Origin: CAZAMT01 sp964486145
GTDB lineage: Bacteria; Bacteroidota; Bacteroidia; Bacteroidales; JAAAOM01
Assembly: GCA_964486145.1 (NCBI GenBank)
Contig: CAZAMT010000057.1
Location: forward strand, 1 to 16,804
Direction of reading: 5' to 3'
Length of the DNA stretch: 16,804 nucleotides
Numbering within the stretch: the first letter of the stretch is position 1; every line of letters starts with the position of its first letter. Below the pieces are notes generated by a model that worked only from the letters and a program-made list of their open reading frames with translations, was not told the DNA's origin and did no database searches. Shown here one piece after another: positions 1-6,944 of the stretch. Both the position numbers and the translations under genes were made by a program.

Positions 1-2298
1 AATCTCCTCGACAGCACGGATATTGGTATTTTATTTCTTGACGAGGAGTTGCTTATCAGGAAGTTTACCCCAGCTTTGATGGTGCACTTTAACTTAAATC
101 AAGACGACGTGGGAAGACCAATAAGCAATTTTGCAGCAAATTTCCCGGATAAGGTCAGAAAGGATTTTATTGCAGAGTCAAAAAAGTCATTGGAATCGCA
201 CCGGGTGCTTGAAAAGGAGTTTATGGATAACTTTGGTAATTATTTTTTGCGCAAAACATCACCGTTTTATACTAGTGAGAAAGAGGTGAAAGGTGTTGTT
301 ATTTCCCTGGTGAATATTACCCGGCTAAAAAAGAACGAAATTGCACTCAAAGTGAGTGAAGCCAGACATCGAAAGCTGTATGCCGAACTTGAACGAATTA
401 TTGAAAATTTCCCGGGTCTGGTTTTTTACAAAGATTTAAAAAACAGGTTTATACGCGTAAATAAAAATTTTGCAGACCTCCATCAAATGTCATCCAGCGA
501 AATGGAAGGAAAAAGTTGTAACAAAATTTATCCCAAAGATCTCGCAGATGCCTATTTTAAAGATGATATGGAGGTTGTGAAAAATGATAAACCAAAGATT
601 CACATTATTGAACCATTACAGGTTTCGGGACAGTGTTTTTGGATGAGTACTTCAAAAATACCATTGAAAGATGTTGATGGTAAGACCATTGGAATAATCG
701 CCATTTCTGTGGATATCACTGAACTAAAAACCAAGGTAACTGAACTGGAACAAAGTGAAAGAAGATTAAAGACCACCCAGGAAATTGCGCACATTGGTAG
801 CTGGGAAGCAGATCTCGAAACCGGGGCAAACAGATGGTCAGATGAATTTTACAAAATTTGTGGATACAAACCGGGAGAAATTGCCCTCTCCGATGAAGTA
901 GTGCATTCATTGATACATCCGGAAGATCGAAAGAAATCGGAGAAATCTATACAATATGCGTTGCAAAACAATACAGATTATGAAATTGAAAAGCGAATTA
1001 TAAGGCCGGATGGAACAATTCGACATGTGCTTTCAAAAGGCCGGATAATTTTTGATATTAACAAGAACCCTTCAAAATTCATTCGTTCTTTTCTTGATAT
1101 TACCGAAAGGAAGAGCGCTGAAGACTCATTAAAACAAAGCGAAGAGAAATTTCGGAATTTATATAATACCATGGTGCAGGGGGTTGTATACCAAAACAAC
1201 AAAGGTGAAATTATTTCTGTGAATCCCGCGGCAGAAGAAATATTAGGCCAGTCATTTGATCAATTAAGAGGTGTAACATCCATTGATCCCATGTGGAAAA
1301 TCATCAGGGAAGACGGTAGTGAATTTCCTGGCGAACAATTGCCTGCCATGATTTCATTGAAAACAGGGAAAGAATCAAAAAACGTTATCATGGGTGTATA
1401 TAATCCAAAATTAAAAGGTTATAAATGGATCAATGTAAATTCAAAACCTGTTTTTGAAAAAGGCAGCCCAAAACCTGTGCAGGTATATGCAACAATGGAA
1501 GATATTACAGAAAGGTACCTTGCAGAACAAAAGCTTAAATACCAAACCAACCAGCTCGTTCAATCGGAGAAAATAAATGCCATAGGTACCTTGATTGCCG
1601 GTGTTGCCCACGAGCTTAACAATCCCTTGATGGGCATAATGAATTATGCCTCGTACCTGAAAAAACATGTACCACCTGAAGGAAAAGCAATCAATGTATT
1701 GGAAGATTTGCTCGAAGAGGCCGAAAAAAGTGCGGATATTGTGAAAAGTTTGCTTACGTTTTCCAGAAAGGAAGATCAAAAAGATAACAAAACCTATGAA
1801 ACCGATATATTAAAGGTCATTCAGAATGGTTTGAAGATTATCAAACTAAAAACGAAGAAGTCTAAAATTAAATTTAATACACTATCTTCGGACCAATTAC
1901 CACCCTGCGATATAAATCTTGGATATGCACAACAAATTATCTTCAATGTGCTTGACAATGCAGCAAGTGCGGTTGAGCATAGTCCCGAAAAAAATATTAC
2001 GATATCTGCCAATACAGATCATACGGGGCAATTTGTAACAGTTCACATATCAGACAGCGGCGAGGGCATGGACAATGAAACCATGCAGCGCATTTTTGAT
2101 CCATTTTATACAACCAAGGCTGTTGGAGAGGGAACAGGACTTGGACTATCTATTTGTAACAACATTATGGATGAAATTGGTGGAAAAATATCATGTGAGT
2201 CCTCTTCTGATCAGGGTACCATATTTGAACTGGCATTTCCGGTTACACAAAACAATCAAACAAACAAAAAAATAGAAACAAGTGAAAAGAATTCATAA
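1..2298 (+). CDS. Multi-PAS sensor histidine kinase, 5'-truncated by the window edge; probably the C-terminal part of a CheB/CheR-PAS-kinase fusion
   Basis: The frame is open from base 1 and the first 16 codons read as PAS sequence, so the TTG at 49 is not a real start; the gene begins outside the window. In the visible 765 residues there are four PAS-like domains (about 1-115, 132-250, 260-370, 385-505), then HisKA (about 515-585) and HATPase_c (about 630-750). The phospho-acceptor is His537 in AHELNNP; the N box is DNAASAVE, the G1 box DSGEGMD and the G2 box GEGTGLGLS, so the kinase core is intact. The first PAS (NLLDSTDIGILFLDEE, then FTPA, DVGRPI and GVVISLVNITRLKK) is the type known to follow CheB-CheR domains in large chemotaxis-like fusions; that upstream part is inferred, not seen. 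No transmembrane segment is visible, so it is probably cytosolic. It heads the visible part of an operon with a receiver, KaiB and a hybrid kinase. Confidence 0.9.
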   Translation, partial: NLLDSTDIGILFLDEELLIRKFTPALMVHFNLNQDDVGRPISNFAANFPDKVRKDFIAESKKSLESHRVLEKEFMDNFGNYFLRKTSPFYTSEKEVKGVVISLVNITRLKKNEIALKVSEARHRKLYAELERIIENFPGLVFYKDLKNRFIRVNKNFADLHQMSSSEMEGKSCNKIYPKDLADAYFKDDMEVVKNDKPKIHIIEPLQVSGQCFWMSTSKIPLKDVDGKTIGIIAISVDITELKTKVTELEQSERRLKTTQEIAHIGSWEADLETGANRWSDEFYKICGYKPGEIALSDEVVHSLIHPEDRKKSEKSIQYALQNNTDYEIEKRIIRPDGTIRHVLSKGRIIFDINKNPSKFIRSFLDITERKSAEDSLKQSEEKFRNLYNTMVQGVVYQNNKGEIISVNPAAEEILGQSFDQLRGVTSIDPMWKIIREDGSEFPGEQLPAMISLKTGKESKNVIMGVYNPKLKGYKWINVNSKPVFEKGSPKPVQVYATMEDITERYLAEQKLKYQTNQLVQSEKINAIGTLIAGVAHELNNPLMGIMNYASYLKKHVPPEGKAINVLEDLLEEAEKSADIVKSLLTFSRKEDQKDNKTYETDILKVIQNGLKIIKLKTKKSKIKFNTLSSDQLPPCDINLGYAQQIIFNVLDNAASAVEHSPEKNITISANTDHTGQFVTVHISDSGEGMDNETMQRIFDPFYTTKAVGEGTGLGLSICNNIMDEIGGKISCESSSDQGTIFELAFPVTQNNQTNKKIETSEKNS

Positions 2299-2350
2299 TT
2301 ATGGAGTTAATTCATTTAAAATATAATATGAAGTTTTAATTTTTTATAGA

Positions 2351-2734
2351 ATGAAAAAGAAAATTCTTGTTGTTGATGATGAAAAAGCGGTACGAAATTC
2401 ATTTTTGTTAACATTTGAAGATTCAGATTACGATGTTGACACGGCAGAATCAGGTATCCAGGGAATATCAAAAGTAAAGAATCATGAATATGCATTGATA
2501 TTTCTGGATTTAAAAATGCCGGAAATGAGTGGGGTAGAAACATTAAAGGAAATTAAAAAAGTCAAAAAAAACATTCCTGTTTATATTATTACAGCATTTC
2601 ACAAAGACTTTTTTCATGACCTGGAAAAGGCAGTTAACCAGGGATATGAGTTTGAGTTATTGCAAAAACCGTTGAAAAGTGATCGGTTATATGAAATTGT
2701 TGATAATATTCTGAATCGAACAAATGTTAACTGA
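2351..2734 (+). CDS. Single-domain CheY-like response regulator
   Basis: The 127-residue protein is one receiver domain with no output domain. The acidic pair is Asp9-Asp10, the phospho-acceptor is Asp53 in FLDLKMPEMSG, the switch Thr is Thr81 (IITAF) and the conserved Lys is Lys106 (QKPL). It would accept phosphate from a histidine kinase and act through protein contact or pass phosphate on in a relay. It lies 52 bp after the multi-PAS kinase and 6 bp before the kaiB-like gene, so co-transcription is likely. The partner kinase is most simply the upstream gene, but the hybrid kinase downstream is equally possible. The family assignment is firm; the target is unknown. Confidence 0.93.
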   Translation: MKKKILVVDDEKAVRNSFLLTFEDSDYDVDTAESGIQGISKVKNHEYALIFLDLKMPEMSGVETLKEIKKVKKNIPVYIITAFHKDFFHDLEKAVNQGYEFELLQKPLKSDRLYEIVDNILNRTNVN

Positions 2735-2740
2735 ATTGAA

Positions 2741-3025
2741 ATGGATAAATACAGATTTAAGATATACCTGGTAGAAAAAAGCCCCGGATCTCAAGACCTT
2801 ATTAACAGGATAACCTCCATATTTAACAGGAACCTTAGAAACAATTACTCCCTGGAAATTATAGACATTATTAAAAATCCGGAAGTTGCCGTGAAAAATG
2901 ATATTCTGGCATCACCAACGCTGTTGAAAGAGCATCCGCTGCCTTCTCAACGCATTATTGGTAATATCAAAGATGAAAAGACCCTCATGACAATGTTAAA
3001 TTTGGTAAATACTGATGATATTTAG
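2741..3025 (+). CDS. kaiB: KaiB-family protein (circadian clock protein KaiB homologue)
   Basis: This 94-residue protein matches KaiB over almost its whole length: FKIYLVEKSPGSQ (cyanobacterial form LKLYVAGNTPNS), LEIIDIIKNPEVA (LKVIDVLKNPQLA), ILASPTLLKEHPLPSQRIIG (ILATPTLAKVLPLPVRRIIG). KaiB has a thioredoxin-like fold; in cyanobacteria it changes fold, binds phosphorylated KaiC and competes with the KaiB-like domain of the kinase SasA. The present protein has no cysteine, so a redox thioredoxin role is unlikely. By my alignment from memory, the conserved GLDLLY near the C-terminus is MLNLVN here, so residues linked to fold switching in cyanobacteria are changed. It sits 6 bp after a receiver gene and 17 bp before a hybrid kinase gene. 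No KaiC or KaiA is visible. Family membership is well supported; a timing role is not shown. Confidence 0.88.
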   Translation: MDKYRFKIYLVEKSPGSQDLINRITSIFNRNLRNNYSLEIIDIIKNPEVAVKNDILASPTLLKEHPLPSQRIIGNIKDEKTLMTMLNLVNTDDI

Positions 3026-3042
3026 AACAATAATGTAAAGAT

Positions 3043-4977
3043 ATGGATGAAAAGGTGCTTATTATTGATAATGAACAGGATAACCGGCAATTATTTAAAG
3101 AATTGGTAACTGAAATTGACGATACCAATGTTCAGATAGCTAAAAATGGTGCCGAGGCCCTGAAACTTATTGATGAAAAAAAATATGACCTCATTTTGCT
3201 GGACATACAACTTCCGGAAATGGATGGTTTTGAGATTGCAAAATCAATCCGGCATAACCCGGTAAATTCAGACACAAGCATCATATTTATTACCGGACAT
3301 GATCCATATAAACACGATATGGAGAAAGGTTGGCTGGCCGGAGGGATTGACTATATTACCAAACCTGTTGACACTGAAAATTTTACCCGTCTTATAGCGT
3401 TGTACCTTCGTTTTATCAGACGGGAAAAAGAGATTAACCGCAAACTATATCAATTGAACAAAAGCCTTGAAATTGAAATTGAATCGCGGAAAAAAACAGA
3501 GAATTTGCTTGGCAAAGTGCAGGAGAATTTTAAAAATATTGTTGGGAAAAGCAAGGCTGCCATTTTAATTATTGACAATGAAGGAATACTAAAATTTATC
3601 AATCCCTCGGGAGAGGAAATTTTTCAGCGCAAACCAAAAGAAGTGGTAGGAAAACCATTTGGACTAATTGCTGATTTTGAAAAAAAGTCAGAAATAACTA
3701 TTTTAAGAAAAGACAAGCAAATTGGTATCGGAGAAATTACTGCAACACCTACTTTTTGGGAAAATGAACCAGCCTGGCTGGTTTTAATCAATGATATCAC
3801 TGACCACAAAAATTTGCAGGATAATTTGCTTAAAGCCAAAGAACAAGCCCAACGGGCCGATAAACTAAAAACAGCATTTTTATCCAACATGTCACATGAA
3901 ATCCGAACTCCTATGAATGGCATTGTCGGGTTTGTTGAAATTCTCCAGAATGAAACTGATCTAAGCGAAGAAGATCGAAACAAATACCTCGGCATCATAC
4001 GTTCAAGCAGCGAACATCTGCTTACACTAATCAATGATATTGTTGATATTTCAAAAATTGAAGCCGGTCAACTTATTTTAAATACAAAGGATTGCAACAC
4101 GTCAAAACTTGTGCTTGAACTGTATGAATTTTTTTCAACCAATACTAAAATCAAGGAAAATAGCATAGAGTTATTGTTTGAAATACCCATCGGTGAAAAC
4201 CTTATCATACGAACTGATCCTGACAGACTCAGACAGGTGTTGATTAACCTTATTGGAAATTCAATAAAATACACCGAGGAAGGATATATTAAATTTGGGT
4301 GCAGGATTTTGAATGAAACACAATTAACCTTCTTTGTGGAAGATACAGGACCGGGAATTCCTAAAGAATATCATGAGACAATATTCAAACGGTTTGTTCA
4401 GATAATGGACGCAAAAAGAACATACACATCAGGTACCGGGTTGGGGCTTGCCATTTCCAAATCACTGGTTGAACTTTTGGGGGGTGATATTTGGATAGAA
4501 TCGGATCGGGAAAATGGCGCAGCATTTAATTTTACATTGCCTTATGTTAAAAAGCCTTATACCTCAACAACCGATCATTCTGTAATTGAAAATAAAAAAA
4601 TATCCACAGACATAGATTTCGATAAAACCATACTGATAGCAGAAGACATTTCTACCAATTACATGTTGTTGGAGAACATTCTTCGTAAGCGAGGATCAAA
4701 AACGATTTGGGCAAAAAACGGGAGTGAAGCGGTTCATTTATGCAAAGAGAACAATGTTGCACTTGTGCTCATGGATATGAAAATGCCGGTAATGGATGGT
4801 TATGAAGCTACGCGGGAAATAAGAAAATTTAATAAAAGCCTGCCCATCATCGCGCAAACGGCATATGCACTGGAAGGTGAAACCGATAAATCACTGGAGG
4901 CAGGCTGTAACGCCTACCTTACCAAACCTATTGACCAGAATGAATTACTCAGGATAGTGCAAAAATACCTGGAATAA
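3043..4977 (+). CDS. Hybrid sensor histidine kinase, REC-PAS-HisKA-HATPase-REC
   Basis: The 644 residues divide into an N-terminal receiver (about 4-118, phospho-acceptor Asp54 in LLDIQLPEMDG), a coiled-coil-like linker (about 120-160), a PAS domain (about 160-265), HisKA with His285 in MSHEIRTPMNG, HATPase_c (about 388-505, G1 box DTGPGIP at 434, G2 GTGLGLAIS) and a C-terminal receiver (about 525-644, Asp578 in LMDMKMPVMDG, TKP near the end). The N-terminal receiver has Asp9-Asn10 in place of the usual acidic pair, which may weaken metal binding; the C-terminal one has Glu-Asp. No membrane segment is visible, so the input is probably cytosolic: phosphate to the first receiver and/or a PAS ligand. 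It is the last gene of the kinase-receiver-KaiB unit, with ATG 17 bp after kaiB. The architecture fits a phosphorelay node that both receives and passes on phosphate. Confidence 0.93.
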   Translation: MDEKVLIIDNEQDNRQLFKELVTEIDDTNVQIAKNGAEALKLIDEKKYDLILLDIQLPEMDGFEIAKSIRHNPVNSDTSIIFITGHDPYKHDMEKGWLAGGIDYITKPVDTENFTRLIALYLRFIRREKEINRKLYQLNKSLEIEIESRKKTENLLGKVQENFKNIVGKSKAAILIIDNEGILKFINPSGEEIFQRKPKEVVGKPFGLIADFEKKSEITILRKDKQIGIGEITATPTFWENEPAWLVLINDITDHKNLQDNLLKAKEQAQRADKLKTAFLSNMSHEIRTPMNGIVGFVEILQNETDLSEEDRNKYLGIIRSSSEHLLTLINDIVDISKIEAGQLILNTKDCNTSKLVLELYEFFSTNTKIKENSIELLFEIPIGENLIIRTDPDRLRQVLINLIGNSIKYTEEGYIKFGCRILNETQLTFFVEDTGPGIPKEYHETIFKRFVQIMDAKRTYTSGTGLGLAISKSLVELLGGDIWIESDRENGAAFNFTLPYVKKPYTSTTDHSVIENKKISTDIDFDKTILIAEDISTNYMLLENILRKRGSKTIWAKNGSEAVHLCKENNVALVLMDMKMPVMDGYEATREIRKFNKSLPIIAQTAYALEGETDKSLEAGCNAYLTKPIDQNELLRIVQKYLE

Positions 4978-5098
4978 AATTTTGGCATTTATGCATTTTT
5001 CACAACACATCAAAATTCATCCGGCATCTTGTAAAGATATTCAAACACCCTTTCATTCGCCTGTTTTGGCCCCGCATGAAATCGTCAATTTCGTTTCT

Positions 5099-5509
5099 CT
5101 AACTGTAAATGGATAATACAAGTCTTCGTCGGCCTCCCCGGTTACGGAATTCACATAAATAAATACCCTGCCATGTACCCAGATTTAACCTTCTTTCGGT
5201 GATCGGGATGGTAAGCGTTTGTCCTACAATGGATGATTTTAAATGTGCAGGCATGTCATCAGGTCCTTCAAGTGTATGCACAAAATACGGTTCATTTTCA
5301 GGTACGAGATGATTGAAAAACGATTGGAAATCAGTTCTCACGGAAGGATCCGCATTTTCATTTATGGTAAGGCCTGCCGAAGTGTGCTTAATTAAAATAT
5401 GAAGCAGTCCCTTCTCAGGCAAATCGTCAAGGTTATCTTCAATGACATGGGTTATTAAATGAAATCCCCTGTTGAACGAAGGAAGTGAAATCTCTTTTTG
5501 CCAAATCAT
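5099..5509 (-). CDS. yjbQ: YjbQ / UPF0047 family protein (secondary thiamine-phosphate synthase-like)
   Basis: The 136-residue protein is a full-length member of the UPF0047/YjbQ family. Its signatures are HTSAGLTINENADPSVRTD (about 42-60), EGPDDMPAHLKSSIVG and GTWQGIYLCEFRNRGG near the C-terminus. Members are small cytosolic trimers with conserved His and acidic residues; Escherichia coli YjbQ has weak thiamine-phosphate synthase activity, but the physiological role is unsettled. Its ATG overlaps the stop of the upstream ArsC-like gene by 4 bp (ATGA), indicating translational coupling. The gene converges with the hybrid kinase, 121 bp apart. Family identity is very secure; enzymatic function remains uncertain. 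Confidence 0.93.
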   Translation of the reverse strand: MIWQKEISLPSFNRGFHLITHVIEDNLDDLPEKGLLHILIKHTSAGLTINENADPSVRTDFQSFFNHLVPENEPYFVHTLEGPDDMPAHLKSSIVGQTLTIPITERRLNLGTWQGIYLCEFRNRGGRRRLVLSIYS

Positions 5510-5946
5510 AGTGGTGGTATTATATTTCGAATATACTGGTTAACAAAATTAAAACTTAGGTCATCTAGCTGATTTCGCACCTCAATAAATTTTTGAACCA
5601 TCAAATTTTTATCTGTTTTGAAAATCAAAGGATCCTCTATTTCATACAGATGATGTTCATTGTATTTAATATAGGTTAATGCAGCTTCTGCTTGTTTATC
5701 CAACAGTATTACGTGATCAAATGTTTGTTCGGGGTACCTGTCAATTCGATCGGACGTTTGAGCGCCGATATCAATGACACTTTCCATCATGACATGATGT
5801 GCCAGTTTATTGATTCCCCGGTTTTTCTCTGAACCTGCACTGAATATTTCAGCATGTTTACCGGCATAATATCTCATCCAGCCTTCTGCCATTTGAGAGC
5901 GTACAGAATTACCGGTGGATAAAATTATAATTTTCTTTGATGGCAT
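5506..5946 (-). CDS. ArsC / low-molecular-weight protein tyrosine phosphatase-fold protein without cysteines (probable pseudoenzyme)
   Basis: From ATG at 5946 the protein is 146 residues, the usual size for thioredoxin-coupled ArsC or LMW phosphatases. The P-loop reads STGNSVRSQMAEGW where active members have CTGNSCRSQMAEGW: the nucleophilic Cys is Ser (codon TCC, one base from TGC) and the second Cys is Val, while the P-loop Arg is kept. The later SAGSE, IGAQTSD and EDP blocks are conserved. There is no cysteine anywhere, so the resolving cysteines of ArsC are also missing. Canonical arsenate reduction or phosphatase chemistry is therefore not expected; oxyanion or phosphate binding could remain. 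An in-frame TTG at 6009 would add 21 residues unlike the family, so I reject it. The stop overlaps the yjbQ start. The frame is intact, so it looks like a maintained gene and not a decayed one. Confidence 0.85.
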   Translation of the reverse strand: MPSKKIIILSTGNSVRSQMAEGWMRYYAGKHAEIFSAGSEKNRGINKLAHHVMMESVIDIGAQTSDRIDRYPEQTFDHVILLDKQAEAALTYIKYNEHHLYEIEDPLIFKTDKNLMVQKFIEVRNQLDDLSFNFVNQYIRNIIPPL

Positions 5947-6158
5947 AATTGTGTGATAATCATCTAATCGTTTGGTACTTGCATGAAGAACCACTTTTTT
6001 GTTATTCAATGTTTACACGGGCTAACCGGTTGGGATTGTCAATCAGGATAACCTGTTCTGTGGATCAAAGATAATCTATACATTTGATTAATAATACCCA
6101 AATTGAGCGATTAAGCTTCACCATCACCTTGCAGTGAAAATCAATACCTGGTTGGTTC

Positions 6159-6184
6159 ATTTGAAAATTAATCTCATTTCAAAT
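6159..6184. repeat. Perfect 8-bp inverted repeat (operator-like) upstream of the CarboxypepD_reg-like gene
   Basis: ATTTGAAA at 6159-6166 and TTTCAAAT at 6177-6184 are exact reverse complements with a 10-bp spacer; half-site centres are 18 bp apart. The element lies just upstream of a -7-like box at 6196 and 54 bp before the ATG at 6238. There is no T run after it, so it does not look like a terminator. The position and symmetry fit a dimeric regulator site, but in AT-rich DNA chance is possible. Confidence 0.4.
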
Positions 6185-6195
6185 CATCCTGGCAG

Positions 6196-6203
6196 TATGT
6201 TTG
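6196..6203 (+). promoter_or_regulatory. Bacteroidota-type -7 box TAtgTTTG
   Basis: TATGTTTG matches the TAnnTTTG consensus of the primary sigma factor in Bacteroidota and lies 34 bp before the ATG at 6238, a typical distance. A TTTC at 6177-6180 is the nearest -33-like element, but it is closer than the ideal spacing of about 19 and lies inside the inverted repeat. The call rests on one short motif. Confidence 0.3.
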
Positions 6204-6237
6204 TTTATTTTTAATATTTTCGCATAAAGTTATTACC

Positions 6238-6855
6238 ATGAGACGTTGGATATTATTTATTTTGTTTACAGCAACCATAAACATGACTTATGGTCAGCGA
6301 GATGATTTGGTTCAACTCTCGGGCATGGTGATGGACGAATATGAACAAGCGCTCAGATTTGTACATATAAAAATTTTAAATCGCAATCTTGGAACGATTA
6401 CTGATGAAGACGGGTTGTTTTCATTCATTACCGAGCCATATGACACCATCCAGTTCTCATCTGTCGGTTATAAAAAGGCGCTTTTCGTACTGCCGGACAG
6501 TCTCCCGAAACAACACCTGAATATAGATGTATACCTCACCAGGGATACAATTATGATCCAGGAAGCTGTAATTTACCCCTGGAAAACTTATGAAGAATTT
6601 AAGGAAGCTTTTTTGACCCTTGAGCTTCCGGACGATGATTATGAAAGGGCCCGGAAAAATATTGCATTGATAAAAACCCAGATTATTCTTGCAGATCAAT
6701 CTACCCCAACTGAGAATTTTCGCTATGTGATGCAGGAGCAGTATGAAAAAACCATGGTTCAAGGACTACAGTATCCGGTAATTAAAATCTTCGATCCCCT
6801 GGCATGGGGAAGATTTATTCAGGCAATCAAACGAGGTGATTTTAAAAAGAAATAG
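6238..6855 (+). CDS. Exported CarboxypepD_reg-like domain protein
   Basis: The 205-residue protein starts with a signal peptide (about 1-19, cut before QRDDL). Residues about 24-105 form a CarboxypepD_reg-like beta-sandwich: LSGMVMDEYEQALRFVHI, GTITDEDGLFSF, IQFSSVGYKKALF. The C-terminal half (about 110-205) is a charged, mostly helical region ending IQAIKRGDFKKK, with no catalytic motif I recognise. The same type of domain begins the TonB-dependent receptor encoded 89 bp downstream on the same strand, so the two are likely co-transcribed and act in the periplasm or outer membrane. Similar small proteins occur in Bacteroidota with unknown function. The domain call is solid; the specific role is unknown. 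Confidence 0.85.
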   Translation: MRRWILFILFTATINMTYGQRDDLVQLSGMVMDEYEQALRFVHIKILNRNLGTITDEDGLFSFITEPYDTIQFSSVGYKKALFVLPDSLPKQHLNIDVYLTRDTIMIQEAVIYPWKTYEEFKEAFLTLELPDDDYERARKNIALIKTQIILADQSTPTENFRYVMQEQYEKTMVQGLQYPVIKIFDPLAWGRFIQAIKRGDFKKK

Positions 6856-6944
6856 TAGCTTTGCCGGGTAATTTATTTGGCTTCCAGGGCAATTTATATC
6901 TGCCACCGAAGTTATTTGTAATAGGATTATTGTACAGAGAGAGA

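Noticed and set aside
49..51. TTG as start codon of the first kinase
   Set aside because: The frame is open to base 1 and the preceding 16 codons are clear PAS sequence, so the gene continues to the left.
1441..1779. Open frame on the - strand inside the first kinase gene
   Set aside because: It lies antisense to the PAS4 and HisKA coding region and has no recognisable domain; it is a by-product of codon use.
3624..4034. Open frame on the - strand inside the hybrid kinase gene
   Set aside because: It is antisense to PAS and HisKA coding sequence, Ser-rich and without a domain; the + strand frame is certain.
4978..5009. Terminator between the hybrid kinase and yjbQ
   Set aside because: The region has T-rich stretches and a short TGCAT-type symmetry but no stable GC-containing stem with a T run on either strand.
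5947..6009. N-terminal extension of the ArsC-like protein from TTG at 6009
   Set aside because: The 21 extra residues do not match the family, and ATG at 5946 places the P-loop at the usual distance from the start.
6861..6944. Upstream TTG start of the TonB-dependent receptor
   Set aside because: It would put 28 residues before the signal peptide; ATG at 6945 begins the signal peptide directly.
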